Shown here one piece after another: positions 49,254 to 53,586 of a stretch of 53,586 nt of DNA. Each line of letters opens with the position of its first letter. Position 1 is the stretch's first letter. The notes under the pieces were generated by a model. The model had not been told where the DNA came from, searched no databases, and saw only the letters and a program-made list of their open reading frames with translations. A program made the translations under genes and the position numbers. The DNA lies in the NCBI GenBank assembly GCA_035541455.1, contig DATKNH010000007.1:1-53586 (forward strand). The letters run 5' to 3'. The DNA comes from Syntrophorhabdales bacterium (lineage in GTDB: Bacteria; Desulfobacterota; Syntrophorhabdia; Syntrophorhabdales; WCHB1-27).

Positions 49254-50129
49254 ATGGCAGGCCAACGCATTTTCAAAAAAGCTTGCGCCCTCAGAGAGGA
49301 GGGCAAATACATGGAAGCAGTTGAGACCTATACAAGGGCCATTGAAGCAGGCTTCAAGAACGCTGAGGCATACCACAAGCGGGCGGACACGTACGCACTC
49401 CTTGGTCTTTTCCGGGAAGCAATAAGGGACTATGACAGGGCCATCCAATTGGGTGTACCCGATCAGGAACTTTTCATAGACCTGGCTTACTCCCTCTGCT
49501 CCATTGCTGATTACGAGGAGGCCATCAAAGCCTGCGACAAGGCCATAGCACTGCGGCCCAAAGATCACAAGGCCTATGTGGTTCGCGGCAGTGCCTATGG
49601 GCTGGTCAACAAGCCCGGCCTTGCCATAGAGGACTTCAACAGGGCGATAGAACTGAACGGAGACACTGCTGAGGTTTACTACAACCGGGGCCTCGCCAGG
49701 TTCCTTCTTGGTAACTTCGAGGATGCGCTGGAGGATTATAACAAAGCGCTGAAACTCGACCCAAGCTTCGCCCATGTCTACTACAATCGGGGTGTGCTCT
49801 GTCAGAAGACCAACAGGCCGCGTGAAGCTATTGAGAATTATGGGGCAGCGCTGGAACTGGCGCTCCACCTGCCGGAACTCTACTGCAACAGGGGAATCGC
49901 TTACGCCAAGCTGGGCAAGTACCAGCTCGCAAAGCGTGACTTTGACGCAGCTCTCGATTTGAACCCGCAGAACAGGGATGTTTACTATTACCGTGCCATG
50001 TCTCATCTGGTGCTCGGGAGCGTCGGCCAGGCAGTCGAAGACATGAGGTGTGCCGCCGGGCTCGGTCATGCCAAGGCCGAGGAGTTTCTCAATGAGCACG
50101 GGCTCTTGATGGACGAAGTAATGAACTAA
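49254..50129 (+). CDS. Tetratricopeptide repeat protein
   Basis: A 291-residue protein starting MAGQRIFKKACALREEGKY (SD CAGGAA upstream; 15 further codons of open frame lack an SD). It consists of about eight TPR units with the A..Y..R......G....A..DY..AI pattern, for example AEAYHKRADTYALLGLFREAIRDYDRAIQLG and VYYNRGLARFLLGNFEDALEDYNKALKL. No signal peptide. A protein-protein interaction scaffold; partner unknown. Confidence 0.9.
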   Translation: MAGQRIFKKACALREEGKYMEAVETYTRAIEAGFKNAEAYHKRADTYALLGLFREAIRDYDRAIQLGVPDQELFIDLAYSLCSIADYEEAIKACDKAIALRPKDHKAYVVRGSAYGLVNKPGLAIEDFNRAIELNGDTAEVYYNRGLARFLLGNFEDALEDYNKALKLDPSFAHVYYNRGVLCQKTNRPREAIENYGAALELALHLPELYCNRGIAYAKLGKYQLAKRDFDAALDLNPQNRDVYYYRAMSHLVLGSVGQAVEDMRCAAGLGHAKAEEFLNEHGLLMDEVMN

Positions 50130-50259
50130 GAGCGAAAAAGCAAAAAGCGTGGGAGCGGGCACTCGAAAAGCCGGGTAGCAGCCTCGATTGACAAAATACC
50201 TTCCGGCGAATTACCTTACCACTAACGGAGCAAACTTTCTCAGGAGGGGGTCTTAGCCG

Positions 50260-50703
50260 ATGACAGCGAAAAGTATTCTCGTTCCGACCGATTTTTCCGA
50301 GCACTCAGACATGGCGTTAAAACAGGCTCTCGAAATCGCAAAGGAGGGTAAAGCGAAGCTCTATCTCCTGCACGTGATTCATGAGGCAATGCATCAGTGT
50401 GCGGCTGACTATTGCCTGAGTGACGAACTGATGCGCCAAATGGAGAACGGGATGACATCTGCCGCCCAGCAAAATCTTCAGAAACAGCTCGCAAAATTCC
50501 CCGCAGCGAAGGAAGTGGAAGTGATTACCGAAGTCAGAAGAGGCTTTCCGTCGGACGAAATACTGAAGGAACAACAGGAGAAAAAGATCGATCTCATAGT
50601 GATCGCCCCTCTTGGCAGGTCAGGCATTGAAAGATTCCTCATCGGCAGTGTGACAAAAAACGTGGTGAAAGAAGCCAAGTGCCCGGTGCTGGTCGCGAAG
50701 TAA
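50260..50703 (+). CDS. Universal stress protein A family
   Basis: A 147-residue UspA domain: ILVPTDFSEHSDMALKQALEIA at the N-terminus and APLGRSGIERFLIGSVTKNVVKEAKCPVLV at the end, with the G-x2-G-x9-GS motif of ATP-binding Usps (quoted in part). It responds to stress or energy limitation. SD AGGAGGGGG is strong. TTGACA at 50188-50193 may be its -35. Confidence 0.92.
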   Translation: MTAKSILVPTDFSEHSDMALKQALEIAKEGKAKLYLLHVIHEAMHQCAADYCLSDELMRQMENGMTSAAQQNLQKQLAKFPAAKEVEVITEVRRGFPSDEILKEQQEKKIDLIVIAPLGRSGIERFLIGSVTKNVVKEAKCPVLVAK

Positions 50704-50705
50704 AG

Positions 50706-50736
50706 AACGGGCGCGGATCTCGGATGACCCGTTTTT
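50706..50736 (+). terminator. Terminator after the universal stress gene
   Basis: AACGGG (50706-50711) pairs with CCCGTT (50728-50733), followed by a T-run (50732-50736). Three nt after the stop codon. Confidence 0.55.
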
Positions 50737-50771
50737 GAAGCGATCGATTCCAAATAGTATACGTTAGGAAT

Positions 50772-51419
50772 CTAGCAGGCCTTCCTTAGAATGATGATCC
50801 AGGAAACGTGATGGTGGTTCCTGCCTTCGTTCCTGTGCTCCTCATATTCAAGTTCGTATAACTCCTGTTCAAGGAAGGCGCCGAAATCTTGCCTGAGCTC
50901 CCTCTCTGTGAAAAAATGTGAATATTTCCCTTTGACAAATGAATGGCTTTCTCCCTCGACAATGTCGCCTTTTCCATACTCTTCTTTATCATTGACTGAC
51001 AGCGCATTGAGGAAGAAATATCCGCCCTGTTTCAGAAGCCGCGCAGCCTTTTCCCTTAACATCAGCCTGTCTCCGGGTCGCATGGTGTGGTAAAGGTTTG
51101 ACGCAAACAACAGATCAAAGGTTTGCATTTCCGTTATGTCGCTGAAGTCACAGCAGATAAAACGCACTTTGTCCTTCTTCGGATCCTTACCGACGAGCGC
51201 AAGCCCGTTAGCAGATCTCTCGATCCCGATCACATGCACGTTGAGTTGATCTGACAGGTAGAAAGAATCGCGGCCGTACCCGCAGCCTATGTCAAGGAGC
51301 GTAGCGCCCTCGAGGCCGCTCGAGCGCTTTCCTAGATGCTTCACCGCCTCGCAGGCCAACTCGCTCGGCGCGTCTCCCCAAATCTTTCCCTTCTTCCCGT
51401 ACTCGGCGTTCCAATCCAC
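50772..51419 (-). CDS. SAM-dependent methyltransferase (TehB-like)
   Basis: A 215-residue class I methyltransferase with motif I TLLDIGCGYGRDSFYLSD, an acidic loop VHVIGIERSANGL, FICCDFSD, and FDLLFASNLYHTMRPGDRL. GTG start at 51417-51419 with SD GGGAGGTGG. The layout is like tellurite-resistance TehB and other small-molecule methyltransferases. It follows the aldehyde ferredoxin oxidoreductase gene by 24 nt, suggesting one operon. Substrate unknown. Confidence 0.87.
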   Translation of the reverse strand: MDWNAEYGKKGKIWGDAPSELACEAVKHLGKRSSGLEGATLLDIGCGYGRDSFYLSDQLNVHVIGIERSANGLALVGKDPKKDKVRFICCDFSDITEMQTFDLLFASNLYHTMRPGDRLMLREKAARLLKQGGYFFLNALSVNDKEEYGKGDIVEGESHSFVKGKYSHFFTERELRQDFGAFLEQELYELEYEEHRNEGRNHHHVSWIIILRKAC

Positions 51420-51443
51420 GTGAGGCCACCTCCCGTTGTTCCC

Positions 51444-53273
51444 TCATTTCTCAATTCCCAGTTCCTCCAGCCTTTTCGTTGTGGGTACGCCGGTAGTCAC
51501 ATCCCACCCTACAATTGCGTAATATTCATCGAGCATCTTGTCGAATATCTTCCTGTCGACAGTCTGACCGCTTGAGGGGCCTTTCGAAGACGCCTCGCTA
51601 AAGAGCCTTTCAGGAAGCATATCGTCTTTTCTCCCGAAGCCCTCCCTCACATTGAAGAGGCGCGTGAGATTCCATACTCTTTGCGCCACCATGCGCAGAT
51701 CCTCCAGAGTGAATGCCCATCCCGTGATAGCCGCCACTGCCCGCGCAAAATCGGGCGGCGTAATCGCGAAACCACCGAAGGCACACGAGATAAGGACATC
51801 ATAGATCGCGTAGGTGAGCTGCAGCTCGCTCACCATCAATGGCTTGCCCTCGTAGGTATACCGGTCTGCGCCCGGCATCAAGAGTTCTGTTCTCAGCGTG
51901 TTCGACCGCACATGACATGCGCCTCTGTCTGCGAGCGCGTACGTGAGAGCCTGTCCTTTCATGCCCCTGGGATCGTAGCCGGGCAGTTCCAGTCCTTTAA
52001 CATGGATAGCGAAACCGGAGGAGCCTTTGATTTCCTGCGAGGCTCTTCGCGTGCCCTCTGAAAGAATAGCGCCAATCCCTTCCTTCTTGCCGATGAGGTG
52101 TACCAGCGCTAACACCGCCTCGCCATTGCCGAAGGCAACATCAATGCCGCCCGTTTCCTCTCTTGTGATCAGCTTTTTCTCGTAGCACTCCATAGCGTAG
52201 CCGACGGTAACGCCGCAGGTGATGGTATCCATCCCGTACTCCTCGCAAAGTCTATCTGCAGCGTTTATGACCGCGGGGTCGGCGATCCCGCACTGCGGAC
52301 CGAAGGCATACATTGTTTCATATTCAGGTCCTTCGTTTTCATATTCGGTCCCGAATGCCGTCATCTTCACTATCCTGCTGCAACCTATGGGACACATATA
52401 GCAGCCCCGGGTCTGAGTCTTGTACGGGACAAAGGCGCTCGAATTTACGGCATCCGTATGATCAAACGTGTTCTCCCTCCAGTTGCTGGTCGGCAGCGTG
52501 CCCGTGGTGTGCGTGACATCTATTGTGCTCATGGTACCGATACCGGGAAAGGCTCCGCCTCTCTTCGTCTGGGGATGCTCCGAAAGGATCTTAAAAACTT
52601 GCTTCTTGACCGCTTTCAGTGCCTCCGGGTCAGCGACGGCGACCTTCCTGGAGCCTCTTAATGCCACCGCCTTCAGGTTCTTAGACCCCATGACCGCACC
52701 CGAGCCGCCGCGGCCGAAATGCCTTCCCTCACTCGAAATATTGGCAAAACGGACTAATCTCTCGCCCGCGGGGCCGATGGTGGCAACACTGACCCTGCCC
52801 TCCTTTTCGACCTGCAGTTTTGTTTTTAGCTTTTCTTCGGCTTCTATTGTGGTTAAACCCCAGAGATGAGCCGCTTCATGTATCGAGATCTCTTCGTCAT
52901 CTACAAAAATATAGACAGGAGCATGTGCCTTGCCGGTAATGACGAGTGCATCATAGCCGGCATGCTTGAGCCACGGGCCGAAGCTGCCCCCGGCGTACGA
53001 ATCGAGAAATGTCCCTGTCAGCGGCGATCTCGTAATCACGGCGCCCCTGCCTGAACACGGAAAGGAGGTGCCGGTGATGGGACCAGCGGCAAAGATCAGG
53101 ATGTTTTCCGGAGCATAGGGATCGGTGTGAGGTTTCAGCCGCGTATAGAGCAGGTAAGCCCCAAGACCCTTCCCGCCGAGATACTTCCTCGCAATATCCT
53201 CCGGCAGATCCTCTGCATCGATCTTCCCGGTCGTAAGATCGATGCAAGCTATCTTTCCCGCGTAACCATACAT
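51444..53273 (-). CDS. Aldehyde:ferredoxin oxidoreductase family (tungsten/molybdenum)
   Basis: A 609-residue tungstopterin oxidoreductase starting MYGYAGKIACIDLTTGKI (SD GAGGAGGAG; 12 open codons further up rejected). N-terminal: LGGKGLGAYLLYTRL and GPITGTSFPCSGRGAVITRSPLTGTFLDSYAGG. Cofactor: GRGGSGAVMGSKNLKAVAL. The [4Fe-4S] cysteines are in GCYMCPIGC, with the fourth in LISCAFGGF. Pterin loop EGPEYETMYAFGPQCGI. It oxidises aldehydes to acids, or reduces acids, with ferredoxin; low-potential ferredoxin from such enzymes suits the Fix and HcrB-like electron routes. Confidence 0.95.
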   Translation of the reverse strand: MYGYAGKIACIDLTTGKIDAEDLPEDIARKYLGGKGLGAYLLYTRLKPHTDPYAPENILIFAAGPITGTSFPCSGRGAVITRSPLTGTFLDSYAGGSFGPWLKHAGYDALVITGKAHAPVYIFVDDEEISIHEAAHLWGLTTIEAEEKLKTKLQVEKEGRVSVATIGPAGERLVRFANISSEGRHFGRGGSGAVMGSKNLKAVALRGSRKVAVADPEALKAVKKQVFKILSEHPQTKRGGAFPGIGTMSTIDVTHTTGTLPTSNWRENTFDHTDAVNSSAFVPYKTQTRGCYMCPIGCSRIVKMTAFGTEYENEGPEYETMYAFGPQCGIADPAVINAADRLCEEYGMDTITCGVTVGYAMECYEKKLITREETGGIDVAFGNGEAVLALVHLIGKKEGIGAILSEGTRRASQEIKGSSGFAIHVKGLELPGYDPRGMKGQALTYALADRGACHVRSNTLRTELLMPGADRYTYEGKPLMVSELQLTYAIYDVLISCAFGGFAITPPDFARAVAAITGWAFTLEDLRMVAQRVWNLTRLFNVREGFGRKDDMLPERLFSEASSKGPSSGQTVDRKIFDKMLDEYYAIVGWDVTTGVPTTKRLEELGIEK

Positions 53274-53295
53274 GCAACTCCTCCTCGTAATTACC

Positions 53296-53320
53296 AGACC
53301 GTCGCACATTTGTGCGACTC
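53296..53320 (-). repeat. Hairpin copy of the dctP-dctQ type
   Basis: Minus strand AGTCGCACAAATGTGCGACG followed by GTCTGG, the same layout as AGTCGCACCAACGGTGCGAC followed by GGTCTGC at 31717-31743. The stem GTCGCACA/TGTGCGAC is perfect. It lies in the 5' leader of the AOR gene. Confidence 0.6.
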
Positions 53321-53446
53321 GGACAATCGTTCGCTGCTCTCACTGAGACGGCCGCTATGCAGAGAAGCACAAGACCTTTAGCACTTCATTCTTCGCTTCC
53401 GTGCCTCTACCCTCCATCGCCCGAGCGTAGCGGTCTGTTTTTTCCC

Positions 53447-53586
<140 letters not shown>

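Noticed and set aside
49242-50162. 306-residue minus-strand ORF
   Set aside because: Exactly antisense to the TPR gene; repeats in the TPR create a long mirror frame without family motifs.

Overview
The window looks like a chromosomal segment of an anaerobic, aromatic-degrading bacterium. My best inference is a syntrophic or sulfate-reducer-like Desulfobacterota; no rRNA gene is present to confirm it. The signs are two molybdenum hydroxylase-type enzymes (one with the iron-sulfur loop of 4-hydroxybenzoyl-CoA reductase), a FixABCX-type electron-transfer set, an aldehyde:ferredoxin oxidoreductase, a PPi-type phosphofructokinase, a TRAP transporter, acetyl-CoA synthetase and a probable selenoprotein. 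I see no phage genes, insertion sequences, tRNA, rRNA or CRISPR.

Layout. 1-10.7 kb: a truncated multi-PAS histidine kinase, a DsbA/FrnE-type oxidoreductase whose first redox cysteine is encoded by UGA (probable selenocysteine) with a small zinc-ribbon partner, a methyltransferase, a zinc alcohol dehydrogenase, a radical SAM protein, a YgbA-like protein, an HD phosphohydrolase with a YgjP-type metallopeptidase, and a 4,5-dihydroxyphthalate decarboxylase-like protein. 10.9-26.05 kb: a long minus-strand catabolic array reading CoA-transferase, ETF beta, ETF alpha, FixC, FixX, GntR regulator, HyuA, HyuB, PaaK-like CoA ligase, and the FAD, 2Fe-2S and molybdopterin subunits of a Mo hydroxylase. 26.25-33.6 kb: divergently transcribed hcrBCA-like genes, a terminator, and TRAP dctP/dctQ/dctM. 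The divergent promoter region carries three tandem 7-mers built on GTATAC, the likely operator of the GntR protein.

33.8-46 kb: housekeeping and mixed genes. These include PPi-phosphofructokinase, a PurN-like formyltransferase, a four-gene overlapping operon (TtuB-like carrier, TtuA-like thiolase, GAF protein, MreB), a PrmA-like methyltransferase, TtcA with a flavodoxin-type reductase, and acs. 46-53.6 kb: rpmB, rel/spoT, a TPR protein, a universal stress protein, a methyltransferase, an aldehyde ferredoxin oxidoreductase and the end of a short-chain dehydrogenase.

How the catabolic genes may work together (inference): TRAP uptake of an organic acid; Mo-dependent oxidation and/or reductive dehydroxylation of a ring; ATP-dependent ring opening or carboxylation by HyuAB; CoA activation by the ligase and the family III CoA-transferase; electrons drawn off through ETF/FixCX. 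The Mo hydroxylase + HyuAB + ligase + CoA-transferase set resembles the front end of anaerobic indoleacetate degradation. The intergenic spaces are rich in structured repeats: a family that begins 6-12 nt after stop codons, hairpin arrays, and palindromes made of short repeated words.
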